DNA from: Blastococcus sp. MG754426
Lineage (GTDB): Bacteria > Actinomycetota > Actinomycetes > Mycobacteriales > Geodermatophilaceae
Length of the DNA: 39,461 nucleotides
Direction: 5' to 3'
Assembly: GCF_021699055.1 (NCBI RefSeq)
Contig: NZ_SSXC01000035.1
Span: 1-39,461 of the forward strand
In this document: one piece after another, positions 30,303-39,390 of the stretch
Layout of the letters: each line of letters opens with the position of its first letter
Position numbering within the stretch: position 1 is the first letter of the stretch
The notes under the pieces: model-generated
Database searches by the model: none
The model's input: only the letters and a program-made list of their open reading frames with translations
Told to the model about the DNA's origin: nothing
Program-made: the position numbers and the translations under genes

Positions 30303-31537
30303 GCCTCCTCCGACCGTCGGGACGGCGACAACCCATCGCGCCGCAGCCGCATGAACGCCCGTTCGCGCTCGTTGCCGCACCGCCTGATCGCCGCGTCGTA
30401 CGCCGCGGCCGCCTCCTGGTCCCGCCCGGCGCGGCGCAGCAGGTCGGCGCGGACGGCCGGCAGCAGGTGGTCGTGCGGCAGCTCCAGGCGGTCGACCAGC
30501 GCCAGCCCCGCGGCCGGGCCCTCGACCTCGGCGACGGCGACGGCCCGGTTGAGCGCGACGACCGGGCTCGGCGCGAGCGCCAGCAGGTGGTCGTAGAGCG
30601 CGACGACCTGCCGCCAGTCGGGCGCGGCCGCGGTCGGCGCATCGCTGTGGACGGCGGCGATCGCGGCCTGCAGCTGGTAGGGACCCGGCCGGTCTCGGCG
30701 CAGGCACCGCCGCACCAGCTCCTGGCCCTCGGCGACCAGCACCCGGTCCCAGCGCGACCGGTCCTGGTCGGCCAGCGGCACGAGATCACCGTCGGCGGAG
30801 GTCCGCGCCGGCCGGCGCGCCTCGGTGAGCAGCATCAGCCCCAGCAGGCCGGTCACCTCCGGCTCGTCGGGCATCAGCTCGGCGAGGACGCGGCCGAGCC
30901 GGATCGCCTCCGCGCACAGGTCCGCCCGCACGAGGGCCTCTCCGTTCGTGGCGGTGTGCCCCTCGGTGAAGATCAGGTGGACGACGGCGAGCACGGCCGG
31001 CAGCCGGTCGGGCAGCTCCGCCTCGCGCGGCACCCGGTACGGGATGCCCGCCGCGCGGATCTTGGCCTTGGCCCGCACGAGGCGCTGCGCCATCGTCGTC
31101 TCGGGCACCAGGAACGCCGCGGCGATCTCGGCGGTCGTGAGGCCGCCGAGGAGCCGGAGGGTGAGCGCCACCCGGGCGGGCGCGGCCAGCGCCGGGTGGC
31201 AGCAGGTGAAGACCATCCGCAGCCGGTCGTCGTGCACCGGCCCCTCCTCGACGGGGGCGGGATCGCCGCGGAGCAGCGCGGCCTGGACGTGGCGGTCGGT
31301 GCGGGTGGAGTCGCGCCGCCAGCGGTCGACCGCCCGGTTGCGGGCGGTGGTGACGATCCACCCGGCCGGGCTCGGCGGGACCCCGTCGCCCGGCCAGCGC
31401 TGCACCGCGGTGAGGAACGCGTCCTGCACCGCCTCCTCGGCGGCGTCGATGTCGCCGAGGAGGCGGGTGAGGACGGCGACGGCCTTGCCGTGGTGCTCGC
31501 GGAAGACCCGCTCGACCTCGGCGACGGCGCCGGCCAC
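30299..31537 (-). CDS. ECF42-type sigma factor with C-terminal extension
   Basis: Extracytoplasmic-function sigma factor, 412 residues, about twice a minimal ECF. Sigma-2 region ([20 protein letters not shown] to [17 protein letters not shown]), sigma-4 ([36 protein letters not shown]), then the DUF6596 region ([30 protein letters not shown]) and TPR-like helices to the end. ECF42 proteins have no classic anti-sigma factor and are encoded next to DGPF proteins, as here. GTG at 31537 lies 5 bases after the DGPF stop and lacks an independent ribosome site, which suggests reinitiation. Autoregulation is likely, see the promoter upstream of the DGPF gene. Confidence 0.93.
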   Translation of the reverse strand: MAGAVAEVERVFREHHGKAVAVLTRLLGDIDAAEEAVQDAFLTAVQRWPGDGVPPSPAGWIVTTARNRAVDRWRRDSTRTDRHVQAALLRGDPAPVEEGPVHDDRLRMVFTCCHPALAAPARVALTLRLLGGLTTAEIAAAFLVPETTMAQRLVRAKAKIRAAGIPYRVPREAELPDRLPAVLAVVHLIFTEGHTATNGEALVRADLCAEAIRLGRVLAELMPDEPEVTGLLGLMLLTEARRPARTSADGDLVPLADQDRSRWDRVLVAEGQELVRRCLRRDRPGPYQLQAAIAAVHSDAPTAAAPDWRQVVALYDHLLALAPSPVVALNRAVAVAEVEGPAAGLALVDRLELPHDHLLPAVRADLLRRAGRDQEAAAAYDAAIRRCGNERERAFMRLRRDGLSPSRRSEEA

Positions 31538-31542
31538 GGGCG

Positions 31543-31893
31543 TCAGAAGGTCTGCGCGACGGGCCGGACCTCGACCGGCAGGCCGCCGAGCACGCGGGCC
31601 AGCTTGCCGGCCCAGCCCAGGGCTGCGTCCAGGTCGGCGGCCTCGATGACGTCGAACCCGCCGACGAACTCCTTGGCCTCGGCGTACGGGCCGTCGGTGA
31701 CGAGCACGTCGTCCCCCTGTGCCCGGACGACGGTCGACGCCTCGGGCTGGTGGAGCGCGGCGGCGAAGACCCACGCCCCGGCGGCCTGCATCTCCTCGTT
31801 GAGCGCCGCGAGCTCCTCCATCACCGGCTCCAGCTCCTCCGGCGGCGGCACCTCGCCGACCGGCTGGACGATGCTGAGCAGGTACTGGGCCAT
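31543..31893 (-). CDS. YCII/DGPF-family protein, ECF42 partner
   Basis: 116-residue YCII-related protein with the signature [25 protein letters not shown] proteins accompany ECF42 sigma factors and are usually their main target genes; their biochemical role is unclear. ATG at 31891-31893 has GGGAGG 6 bases upstream, preferred over a longer in-frame reading that lacks one. First gene of the DGPF-sigma-DUF1905 operon. Confidence 0.93.
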   Translation of the reverse strand: MAQYLLSIVQPVGEVPPPEELEPVMEELAALNEEMQAAGAWVFAAALHQPEASTVVRAQGDDVLVTDGPYAEAKEFVGGFDVIEAADLDAALGWAGKLARVLGGLPVEVRPVAQTF

Positions 31894-31942
31894 GGTTGCC
31901 TCCCGGGGTCCGGCGCCGGCTCCGTGCCGGTCGCTCACCCCC

Positions 31943-31971
31943 AGTACGAACGGCGACCCGCCGGATCGACA
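31943..31971 (-). promoter_or_regulatory. ECF42-type promoter, TGTCGA-N17-CGTACT
   Basis: On the minus strand TGTCGA (31971-31966) is followed after 17 bases by CGTACT (31948-31943), about 50 bases before the DGPF ATG. TGTCGA is the -35 element described for ECF42 targets in Streptomyces; the -10 (CG A/T C) matches in its first three bases. Confidence 0.6.
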
Positions 31972-32039
31972 CACCTCGAGGGGACGATGTCAGCGCGGCC
32001 GCGGGGGCGCCAGCACCTCCGGCGCGGCGCGGGGGCTCC

Positions 32040-32939
32040 TCAGCCGGCGAGGACGGCGGTCACCACGCGCCGCGCCCGCCGCCCTTCCGGCACCGGCAGC
32101 AGCGGGTGCACGTGCACCAGCCCCTCCTCCTCGTGGTGGTCGACCGGCACGCCGGCCGCCCGGGCCCGTTCGACCAGCAGCCGGGTGTCCGGACTGGTGA
32201 TGTCGCGGGTGCCGCTGAAGACGGTCAGCGGGCCGAGCCCGGCCAGCTCCCCGAACAGCGGGCTGACCAGCGGGTCGGTGAGCGGCAGCCCGCCGCGCCA
32301 GAGCTCGATCGCCGCCCGCGTGCCGGGTCGGGCGAGCCAGGGGTCCCGCGGCTCGACGAGGTCGATCTCCGGGTTGGCGAGGGTCAGGTCCACCGCGGGT
32401 GAGACGAGCACCGTCCGGTGCAGCGGGGGCACGCCGCGGTCGCGGAGGAGCAGCGCGGCGGACAGCGCGATCTGGCCGCCGGCCGAGTCGCCCATCGCGG
32501 TGACCCGCCCGGCGCCGTACCGGTCGGCCAGCGCGGCGAGCAGGTCGGCCACCCGCGGCACCACCGTCGCCGCCGTCCCCCGGGGTGCCAGCGGGTAGAC
32601 CGGCACGGTGATCGCGGTGCCGCTGCGGGCGGCCAGCCGGCCCACCAGGCGCCAGTGCAGCGGGTGGATCTGGTTGACCCAGGCACCGCCGTGCACGTAG
32701 ACGGCGGCCCGCTCCGGCGTCCGGTCGCGGGGGAGGACGCGGTACACCGGCCAGCCGGTCTCGTGCCGGGCGTCCACCTCGACCTCCACCGGGCCGAGCC
32801 CGCGGGGCGGCCCGTACGGCACCGGGCGCAGCAGCCGCTCCTCCACGCCCCGCAGCATGCGCTCCGGGTGCTCGAACTCCCGCCGGAAGCGGAGCAGGCG
32901 CATCAGCGGGGGGAGCAGGCGGGCGGCAGCGCTGGGCAC
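32040..32939 (-). CDS. HSL-type alpha/beta-hydrolase (esterase/lipase)
   Basis: Hormone-sensitive-lipase-family serine hydrolase, 299 residues. Oxyanion motif HGGAW (83-87), nucleophile Ser152 in GDSAGG, acid Asp246 or Asp251 in [10 protein letters not shown], and a general-base His at 276 or 278 in [10 protein letters not shown]. No signal peptide, so probably intracellular or membrane-associated. GTG at 32937-32939 has GGAGG upstream. Substrate unknown. It precedes the DGPF gene on the same strand, but 146 bases and the ECF42-type promoter separate them, so it is likely a separate unit. Confidence 0.9.
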   Translation of the reverse strand: MPSAAARLLPPLMRLLRFRREFEHPERMLRGVEERLLRPVPYGPPRGLGPVEVEVDARHETGWPVYRVLPRDRTPERAAVYVHGGAWVNQIHPLHWRLVGRLAARSGTAITVPVYPLAPRGTAATVVPRVADLLAALADRYGAGRVTAMGDSAGGQIALSAALLLRDRGVPPLHRTVLVSPAVDLTLANPEIDLVEPRDPWLARPGTRAAIELWRGGLPLTDPLVSPLFGELAGLGPLTVFSGTRDITSPDTRLLVERARAAGVPVDHHEEEGLVHVHPLLPVPEGRRARRVVTAVLAG

Positions 32940-32968
32940 GAGGCCTCCGGGGGTCGGCAGGACGGCGG

Positions 32969-33631
32969 TCAGCTGAGCGAGAGCGGCTCGCGGACGAGCA
33001 CCCACAGCGGCAGCTCGTCGTCGCTGGTGCGGGTGGTCTCGGCGACCTGGAAGCCGAAGCCCCGGAAGAACCGCACGTTGGCCCAGCCGAACACCGCCGC
33101 GGCGGCGGGGGTCTTCTCCGCGTCGCAGCGCACCAGCACCGGGGCGAGGACGGCGGCGGCCAGCCCCCTTCGTCGGGACGACGGGCGGACGCCCAGGTGC
33201 CGCAGCCGCCAGTGCGGCCGGTCGGGCAGCGCCGCGGTCACCAGCGCCTCGGTCTCGGCCACCACCCGGGCGCGGTCGGCGGACAGGTAGGGCAGCTCGC
33301 GGGCCAGCGCCGCCCGGACGTCGTCCGGCAGCGGGCGGGTGCCGGATGCGCCGGGCGGCGGGTCCCAGACGGCGACGGCGTCGCGTTCCTCGGTCACCCA
33401 CGCGGTGCCGGTGGCCACCCCGCGGTGGGCCGCATCCAGCTCGTTGAGCCGGGTGAGCCGCTGCATCCGGCCGTCGTCGGGCAGCGCCCACCGGGTCCAG
33501 CGGGAGTCGGCGAGCGCGACGGTGAGCGTGGCGGCGATGGCGGGCACGTCCCGCTGCTCGGCGAGGCGGACGTCGGGGCCGGGCTCGTCGGGGTCGTCGA
33601 TCCGCCGGACGACCGGGCCTGGAGGGGTCAC
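32969..33631 (-). CDS. GNAT-family N-acetyltransferase
   Basis: 220-residue acetyl-CoA-dependent acyltransferase. Motif A appears as RLRHLGVRPSSRRRGLAAAV, containing the CoA-binding R/Q-x-x-G-x-G/A loop, then VFGWANVRFFRGFGFQVAET as motif B. Acceptor unknown. GTG at 33629-33631 is chosen because it follows GATCAGGGG and starts the conserved region. It is 29 bases upstream of the hydrolase start, so the two are probably an operon. Confidence 0.88.
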   Translation of the reverse strand: MTPPGPVVRRIDDPDEPGPDVRLAEQRDVPAIAATLTVALADSRWTRWALPDDGRMQRLTRLNELDAAHRGVATGTAWVTEERDAVAVWDPPPGASGTRPLPDDVRAALARELPYLSADRARVVAETEALVTAALPDRPHWRLRHLGVRPSSRRRGLAAAVLAPVLVRCDAEKTPAAAAVFGWANVRFFRGFGFQVAETTRTSDDELPLWVLVREPLSLS

Positions 33632-33697
33632 CCCCTGATCCCACCATGTACGGGCGCGGCGTCGACGGCGGCCGCCGGCAGGGCCACGATCGGGGGC

Positions 33698-34169
33698 ATG
33701 ACCACAGCCGCGCGCGATCCCCGCAGCCGCACCGCCCGCCAGGTCATGGCCTCCCACCTCCAGCACCGCCGCTCCGGCGACCTCGAGGCCGACCTCGCCG
33801 AGAACTACCACCCCGAGGTCGTGGTCCTCTCCGCCCGCGAGGTGTTCCGCGGGCACGACGGCGTGCGCGCGTCCGCCCACCGGCTGTGGCGGGCGGCCGC
33901 CGAGGGCACCTACTCGTACGGCTACGTCCTGGCCGACGACCGGATGGCGGTGCTCGAGTGGGGCGGCCGCAAACGAGCAGTTCGACATCCGCTGCGGGAT
34001 CGACTCCTACCTGATCGAGGACGGGTGGATCACCGCCCAGACGATCCACCACCGGGTGGAGGACGCCGTCCTGTCGGTCAGCGGGGCGCTCCTCGTCCCG
34101 GAGGGCCAGGTGGGCGTGCACCCCGTGGACGACCCGGCGCGGCTCCCGGGGCCGGCCGTCGGCACCTGA
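33698..34169 (+). pseudogene. NTF2/SnoaL-like gene with a one-base insertion
   Basis: Reads MTTAARDPRSRTARQVMASH to AVLEWGGR in one frame, then continues as NEQFDIRCGIDSYLIEDGWI TAQTIHHRV in another until TGA at 34167-34169. Together ~156 residues of the NTF2-like fold (SnoaL/ketosteroid-isomerase superfamily). The shift falls at AAA 33971-33973; one A fewer restores the whole gene. ATG at 33698. Either a true pseudogene or a homopolymer error. Substrate unknown. Confidence 0.75.
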
Positions 34170-34235
34170 CCGGTCCCGCCGCACACCGGCCCGGCGGCCG
34201 CGGTGAGGTGAACGGAACGCAACCTTGACGCCGGG

Positions 34236-34262
34236 GTCGACGCCGGGAAACGACGGCGACCC
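34236..34262 (+). promoter_or_regulatory. Weak GlnR-like site upstream of nitrate reductase
   Basis: GTCGA-N6-GAAAC-N6-GACCC has the spacing of GlnR a/b half-sites, and GAAAC (34247-34251) matches the b half exactly; the flanking halves match poorly. It lies 13 bases before the GTG. GlnR control of nas/nir genes is established in actinobacteria, so the site is plausible but weak. Confidence 0.25.
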
Positions 34263-34274
34263 ACTCTCGTCCCC

Positions 34275-36872
34275 GTGCCCGCTCCCGCCTCGCCGACCGC
34301 CGCCGCCCCGGGGGTGCGTGCGTCGAGGACGACGAGCACGCACTGCCCCTACTGCTCGCTGCAGTGCGGGATGGCCGTCACCGCCGGGGACCGCCCCGCC
34401 ACCCTGGTCCCGCTGGACTTCCCGACCAACCGCGGCGGGCTGTGCTCCAAGGGCTGGTCGTCGGCCGAGCTGCTGGACCACCCCGAGCGGCTGACCCGGC
34501 CGCTGGTCCGCGCCGTCGCCGGGGACCGCACCAGCCCGCTGGTGGAGAGCACGTGGGAGGAGGCGCTGGACCGGCTGGTCGCGGCGATCGAGCGGACCCA
34601 GGCCACCCACGGGCGCGACGCCGTCGGCTGCTTCGGCGGCGGCTCGCTCACCAACGAGCAGGCCTACCAGTTCGGCAAGTTCGCCCGGGTCGCGTTGCGC
34701 ACCAGCGCGATCGACTACAACGGCCGGTTCTGCATGTCGTCCGCCGCGGGGGCGGCCACCCGCGCGTTCGGCCTGGACCGCGGGCTGCCGTTCCCGCTGA
34801 GCGACATCGCCGACGCCGACGTCGTCGTGCTGGTGGGCAGCAACCCGGCCGACACCATGCCCCCGGCGATGCAGTGGTTCGACGCGGGCCGCGAGCGCGG
34901 CGCCCGGCACGTCGTCGTCGACCCGCGCCGCACCGCCACCGCCCGCAACGCCGATCTCCACCTGCAGCCGCTGCCCGGCACCGACCTGGCGCTGGCCAAC
35001 GGCCTCCTGCACATCGCGGTGGCCGAGGGGCTGGTCGACGAGCGGTACGTCGCCGCGCGCACCACCGGCTTCGACGAGGTGCGGGCCGGCGTGGCCGCGT
35101 ACTGGCCCGACCGCGTCGAGCGGCTCACCGGCGTGCCCGTCGCCGACCAGCGGCGCACCGTGTTCGCGTTGGCCCGCGCGGGGAACGCGATGATCCTGAC
35201 CGCCCGTGGCGCCGAGCAGCACCGCAGCGGTACCGACACCGCGCAGGCGTGGATCAACCTGGCGCTCGCCCTCGGCCTGCCGGGCCGGCGGGGCAGCGGC
35301 TGGGGCACGATCACCGGCCAGGGCAACGGGCAGGGCGGTCGCGAGCACGGGCAGAAGGCCGACCAGCTGCCCGGCTACCGGTCGCTGGCCGACCCCGCCG
35401 CCCGTGCGCACGTCGCCGCGGTCTGGGGCGTCGACCCGGACGACCTGCCGGTGCCGGGGCGGTCGGCGTACGAGCTCCTCGACGCGCTCGGCACCGACGG
35501 CGGGGTGCGCACCCTGCTGGTCCTGGCGTCGAACGTCGCGGTCTCCGCGCCGGACGCGCGCCGGGTCGTCAGCCGGCTGCGGGACCTGGACTTCCTCGCC
35601 GTCAGCGACTTCTTCCTCTCCGAGACCGCCGAGCTCGCCGACGTCGTGCTGCCCAGCGCCATGTGGGCCGAGGAGGCCGGCACCACGACCAACCTCGAGG
35701 GCCGCGTCATCCGGCGGCGCCGCGCCCTCGACCCGCCCGACGGCGTGCCCGACGACCTGCAGGTGCTGGCGACGCTGGCCGGCCGGCTGGGGGTGCACGG
35801 CTTCAGCGGCGACCCGGAGACCGTCTTCGAGGAGCTGCGCCGCGCCAGCGCCGGGGGGACGGCCGACTACGCCGGCATCAGCTACCGGCGCATCGACGAG
35901 GAGCGCGGCGTGTTCTGGCCGTGCCCCTCGCCGGGGCACCCCGGCACCCCGCGGCTGTTCACCGAGCGGTTCGCCACCCCCGACGGCCGGGCCCGCTTCC
36001 TCCGGGTCGAGCACGTCGACGCGCACGAGCGGCCCGACGCCGACTACCCGCTGGTGCTCACCACCGGCCGGGTGCTCGCCCAGTACCAGTCGGGCACCCA
36101 GACCCGCCGCACCCGCAGCCTCCAGCTGGTCGCGCCCGGCCCGCGGGCCGAGCTGCACCCCGACCTCGCCGCCCGGCTTGGCATCGCGCAGGACGACGTC
36201 GTCGAGCTGGCCACCCGGCGTGGCCGCGCCCGGTTCCACGCGCAGGTCACCGACGCCATCCGGCCCGACGTCGTCTTCGTGCCCTTCCACTGGGCCGGGG
36301 CCAACGACCTCACCGACGCCGGTGACCTCGACCCCACGTCGCGGATGCCGCCGTTCAAGGCCTGCGCCGTCGCCGTCACCCGCGTGACCGGCCCGGAGGA
36401 GCGCGTCGCGCCGCCGCCGGCCGCGACCCAGCCCCGGCCCGTGCCCCACCGGCCCGCCACCGCACCCGTCCCGCGCCCGCCGTCCCGCACCCGTCCGTCC
36501 GGCTCGCTGACCAGGAGAACCCCCGTGAAGAGCACCCCGCGCTTCCTGCAAGGCGTCTTCCCCATCACCGGGGAGGGGCTGGCCAAGCCCGGCCCGATCG
36601 ACCCCGCCCTGCGCTACACCGTGCCCGCCGGGTGCAGCGCGCAGGCGCTGTACTTCCGCGGTGGCAACGCCACCGGCGAGCTGGTCTACGTGCTCCTGGT
36701 CCGCGACGGCGAGCCGGTGCGCTGGTTCCCGATCGGCGCCAGGGCTGACACGCACGTGCCGCTGCGCGTCGTCGAGGACGTGGTGGGCGGCTCGGTCCTG
36801 GAGCTGCACGCGGCCGCGCCGGAGGGCGTCACCGGCGAGATCGTCGTCGACCTGGGTCTGGTGGAGGTCTGA
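34275..36872 (+). CDS. Assimilatory molybdopterin nitrate reductase (fused to small C-terminal protein)
   Basis: NasC/NarB-type catalytic subunit that reduces nitrate to nitrite in the cytosol; 865 residues in all. A 4Fe-4S cluster is bound by Cys24-x2-Cys27-x3-Cys31 and Cys57 (CPYCSLQC, GLCSKGW). The probable molybdenum ligand is Cys153 in GRFCMSSAAGA. Further family segments: VLVGSNPADTMPP, RSGTDTAQAWINLALALGLP, GQGNGQGGREHGQKADQLPG, LVLTTGRVLAQYQSGTQTRR. The oxidoreductase proper ends near residue 705 (FKACAVAVTRV). A ~45-residue Pro-rich linker and a further 115-residue domain follow without a stop. GTG start at 34275 lacks a ribosome site. nirB follows directly. Confidence 0.93.
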   Translation: MPAPASPTAAAPGVRASRTTSTHCPYCSLQCGMAVTAGDRPATLVPLDFPTNRGGLCSKGWSSAELLDHPERLTRPLVRAVAGDRTSPLVESTWEEALDRLVAAIERTQATHGRDAVGCFGGGSLTNEQAYQFGKFARVALRTSAIDYNGRFCMSSAAGAATRAFGLDRGLPFPLSDIADADVVVLVGSNPADTMPPAMQWFDAGRERGARHVVVDPRRTATARNADLHLQPLPGTDLALANGLLHIAVAEGLVDERYVAARTTGFDEVRAGVAAYWPDRVERLTGVPVADQRRTVFALARAGNAMILTARGAEQHRSGTDTAQAWINLALALGLPGRRGSGWGTITGQGNGQGGREHGQKADQLPGYRSLADPAARAHVAAVWGVDPDDLPVPGRSAYELLDALGTDGGVRTLLVLASNVAVSAPDARRVVSRLRDLDFLAVSDFFLSETAELADVVLPSAMWAEEAGTTTNLEGRVIRRRRALDPPDGVPDDLQVLATLAGRLGVHGFSGDPETVFEELRRASAGGTADYAGISYRRIDEERGVFWPCPSPGHPGTPRLFTERFATPDGRARFLRVEHVDAHERPDADYPLVLTTGRVLAQYQSGTQTRRTRSLQLVAPGPRAELHPDLAARLGIAQDDVVELATRRGRARFHAQVTDAIRPDVVFVPFHWAGANDLTDAGDLDPTSRMPPFKACAVAVTRVTGPEERVAPPPAATQPRPVPHRPATAPVPRPPSRTRPSGSLTRRTPVKSTPRFLQGVFPITGEGLAKPGPIDPALRYTVPAGCSAQALYFRGGNATGELVYVLLVRDGEPVRWFPIGARADTHVPLRVVEDVVGGSVLELHAAAPEGVTGEIVVDLGLVEV
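36525..36872 (+). CDS. Nested in-frame small protein at the nitrate reductase 3' end
   Basis: A GTG in the nitrate reductase frame at 36525 has AGGAG (36513-36517) 7 bases upstream and would make a 115-residue protein (VKSTPRFLQGVFPITGEGLA to VDLGLVEV). It looks like a compact independent domain, with two beta-rich segments (ALYFRGGNATGELVYVLLVR, VLELHAAAPEGVTGEIVVDL). I do not recognise the family. It may be made both as a fusion and alone. nirB starts 2 bases after its stop. Confidence 0.6.
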   Translation: MKSTPRFLQGVFPITGEGLAKPGPIDPALRYTVPAGCSAQALYFRGGNATGELVYVLLVRDGEPVRWFPIGARADTHVPLRVVEDVVGGSVLELHAAAPEGVTGEIVVDLGLVEV

Positions 36873-36873
36873 G

Positions 36874-39390
36874 ATGTCGGCGATCCTCGGCGCCCGCCTG
36901 GCCGGCGCCACCGCCCTGCACCTGGACGACGACCTCGACCCCCGCGCCCGGCTGGTCGTGGTGGGCAACGGCATGGCCGGCGCCCGCTTCGTGGAGGAGG
37001 TGCTCGAGCGCGGCGGCGGCGACCAGTTCCGCATCACCGTCTTCGGCGACGAGCCGCACGGCAACTACAACCGGATCATGCTCAGCCCGGTGCTGGCCGG
37101 GGAGCAGCACGAGGACGACATCGTGCTCAACTCCCACGACTGGTACTGCGACAACGGCGTCGACCTGCGGGCCGGCGTCCGGGTGGAGCGCATCGACACC
37201 GTCGCCAAGCAGGTGCACGCCGCCGACGGCAGCGTCACCGGCTACGACCACCTGGTGCTCGCCACCGGCAGCTACTCCTTCATCCCGCCCATGGCCGGGG
37301 TGCGGCGGGACGACGGCTCGCTGCTGCCCGGGGTGCACGGCTTCCGCACCATCGACGAGACCCGCGCGATGCTCGCGGCGACCGGTCGCTGCCGGCGCGC
37401 GGTGGTGATGGGCGGCGGGCTGCTGGGCCTGGAGGCGGCGCGGGCGCTGCAGGGCCACGGGCTGCACGTCGAGCTCGTGCACGCGATGCCGTGGCTGATG
37501 AACGCCCAGCTCGACGCCGAGGCCGGCGCCGTCCTCAAGCGCAGCGTCGAGCAGCTCGGGATCACCGTCCACCTCGACGTCCTGGCCACCGAGGTGCTGG
37601 GCACCGACTCCGTCGAGGGCGTCGTGCTCAAGGACGGCCGGCGGCTGGACTGCGACCTGCTCGTCGTCGCCGCCGGGGTGCGGCCGCACACCGACCTCGC
37701 CGTCCGCTCCGGGCTGGAGGTGGAGCGGGCGGTCGTCGTCGACGACCAGCTGCGCACCGACGACCCCGACGTCTACGCCATCGGTGAGTGCGCCCAGCAC
37801 CGCGGCGAGGTCTACGGGCTGGTCGCGCCGGCCTGGGAGCACGCGAAGGTCCTGGCCGACGTGCTGACCGGCACCGACCCGGACGCCGCGTACCACGGCA
37901 GCCGGACGGCGACGAAGCTCAAGGTGGCGGGCGTCGACGTGGCGGTGATGGGGGTGAGCACCCCCGAGCGGGACGACGACGAGTTCCTGGTCATCTCCGA
38001 GCCCCGGCGCGGCGTGCACCTGTCGGTGGTGATCCGCGACGACGAGCTGGTCGGGGCCACCCTGCTCGGCGACACCCGCAAGGTCGCCTTCCTCACCCAG
38101 GCGTTCGACCGCGGCGCGCCGCTGCCCCAGGAGCGGATCCGGCTGCTGGTCGACCTCTCCGACGGGGTGGCGGAGGTGGGCGTCGCCGAGATGCCCGCCG
38201 ACAGCCAGGTCTGCAACTGCAACGGGGTGAGCAAGGGCGACATCTGCGGCGCGGTGGCCGCCGGCTGCGGCAGCGTCGGGGCGGTCATGGACCGCACCCG
38301 CGCGGGCAAGGGCTGCGGCTCGTGCAGGTCACTGGTGAAGCAGGTCGTCGAGTGGGCCGCGGACGGCGAGGTCGCCGAGGACCCCGCCGCCTCGTACTAC
38401 GTGCCCGGCATCCCGATGGCCAAGCCGGAGCTGATGGCCGCCATCCGGGAGCGGGACCTGCGCAGCGTCTCCGCCGTCTTCGCCGCCCTCGCCCCCGGCG
38501 GGAAGGACGACGCGCGGTCGAAGATGGGGCTCACGTCGCTGCTCAAGATGATGTGGGGCCACGACCACGTCCCCGAGAAGGACGCCGAGTTCATCAACGA
38601 CCGCGTCCACGCGAACATCCAGCGCGACGGCACCTTCTCCGTCGTCCCGCAGATGAAGGGCGGGGTGACGACGCCGGCGCAGCTGCGGCGGATCGCCGAC
38701 GTCGCCGAGAAGTACGAGGTGCCGATGGTCAAGGTGACCGGCGGCCAGCGGATCGACCTGCTCGGCGTCCGCAAGGAGGACCTGCCGGCGATGTGGTCCG
38801 ACCTCGGCATGCCCAGCGGCTACGCGTACGGCAAGAGCATGCGCACGGTGAAGACCTGCGTCGGCTCGGACTTCTGCCGCTTCGGCCTCGACGACTCCAC
38901 CCAGCTCGGCATCGACATGGAGACCCGGTTCCAGGGCATCGAGAGCCCGGCCAAGATCAAGATGGCCGTCGTCGGCTGCCCGAGGAACTGCGCCGAGGCC
39001 TACGTCAAGGACGTCGGCGTGGTCGCCGTCGGCGGCGGGAAGTGGGAGGTCTACGTCGGCGGCGCCGCCGGGGCCACCGTCCGCAAGGGCGACCTGCTGG
39101 CCACGGTGGAGGGCCGGGACGCCGTGCTCACCCTGACCGGCCGGTTCCTGCAGCACTACCGCGAGAACGCCAACTGGCTGGAGCGCACCTACGACTTCGT
39201 GCCCCGCGTCGGGCTGGACACGATCCGGCAGGCGCTGGACGACGACGCGGCCCACCTCGACGCCGGCATCCAGCGCTCCATCGACGCCTACCGCGACCCG
39301 TGGGGGCAGGACGGGCCCGAACCGGCGACGGCGGGCCAGTTCCGCCCCGCGCTGCCGCTGGTCGCGCTGCCGAAGGTGCCGGTCCGATGA
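36874..39390 (+). CDS. nirB: NADH-dependent assimilatory nitrite reductase, large subunit
   Basis: Six-electron reduction of nitrite to ammonium using NAD(P)H; 838 residues. N-terminal FAD/NAD half with VVVGNGMAGARF (28-39) and GGGLLGLEAARALQ. A BFD-like 2Fe-2S region lies around 446-482 (CNCNGVSKGDIC, GKGCGSCRSL). Sulfite/nitrite reductase half follows, with siroheme and 4Fe-4S ligands Cys662, Cys668, Cys702 and Cys706 (TCVGSDFC, GCPRNC). ATG at 36874 has GGAGGT 5 bases upstream. The last bases ATGA overlap the nirD start. Confidence 0.97.
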   Translation: MSAILGARLAGATALHLDDDLDPRARLVVVGNGMAGARFVEEVLERGGGDQFRITVFGDEPHGNYNRIMLSPVLAGEQHEDDIVLNSHDWYCDNGVDLRAGVRVERIDTVAKQVHAADGSVTGYDHLVLATGSYSFIPPMAGVRRDDGSLLPGVHGFRTIDETRAMLAATGRCRRAVVMGGGLLGLEAARALQGHGLHVELVHAMPWLMNAQLDAEAGAVLKRSVEQLGITVHLDVLATEVLGTDSVEGVVLKDGRRLDCDLLVVAAGVRPHTDLAVRSGLEVERAVVVDDQLRTDDPDVYAIGECAQHRGEVYGLVAPAWEHAKVLADVLTGTDPDAAYHGSRTATKLKVAGVDVAVMGVSTPERDDDEFLVISEPRRGVHLSVVIRDDELVGATLLGDTRKVAFLTQAFDRGAPLPQERIRLLVDLSDGVAEVGVAEMPADSQVCNCNGVSKGDICGAVAAGCGSVGAVMDRTRAGKGCGSCRSLVKQVVEWAADGEVAEDPAASYYVPGIPMAKPELMAAIRERDLRSVSAVFAALAPGGKDDARSKMGLTSLLKMMWGHDHVPEKDAEFINDRVHANIQRDGTFSVVPQMKGGVTTPAQLRRIADVAEKYEVPMVKVTGGQRIDLLGVRKEDLPAMWSDLGMPSGYAYGKSMRTVKTCVGSDFCRFGLDDSTQLGIDMETRFQGIESPAKIKMAVVGCPRNCAEAYVKDVGVVAVGGGKWEVYVGGAAGATVRKGDLLATVEGRDAVLTLTGRFLQHYRENANWLERTYDFVPRVGLDTIRQALDDDAAHLDAGIQRSIDAYRDPWGQDGPEPATAGQFRPALPLVALPKVPVR

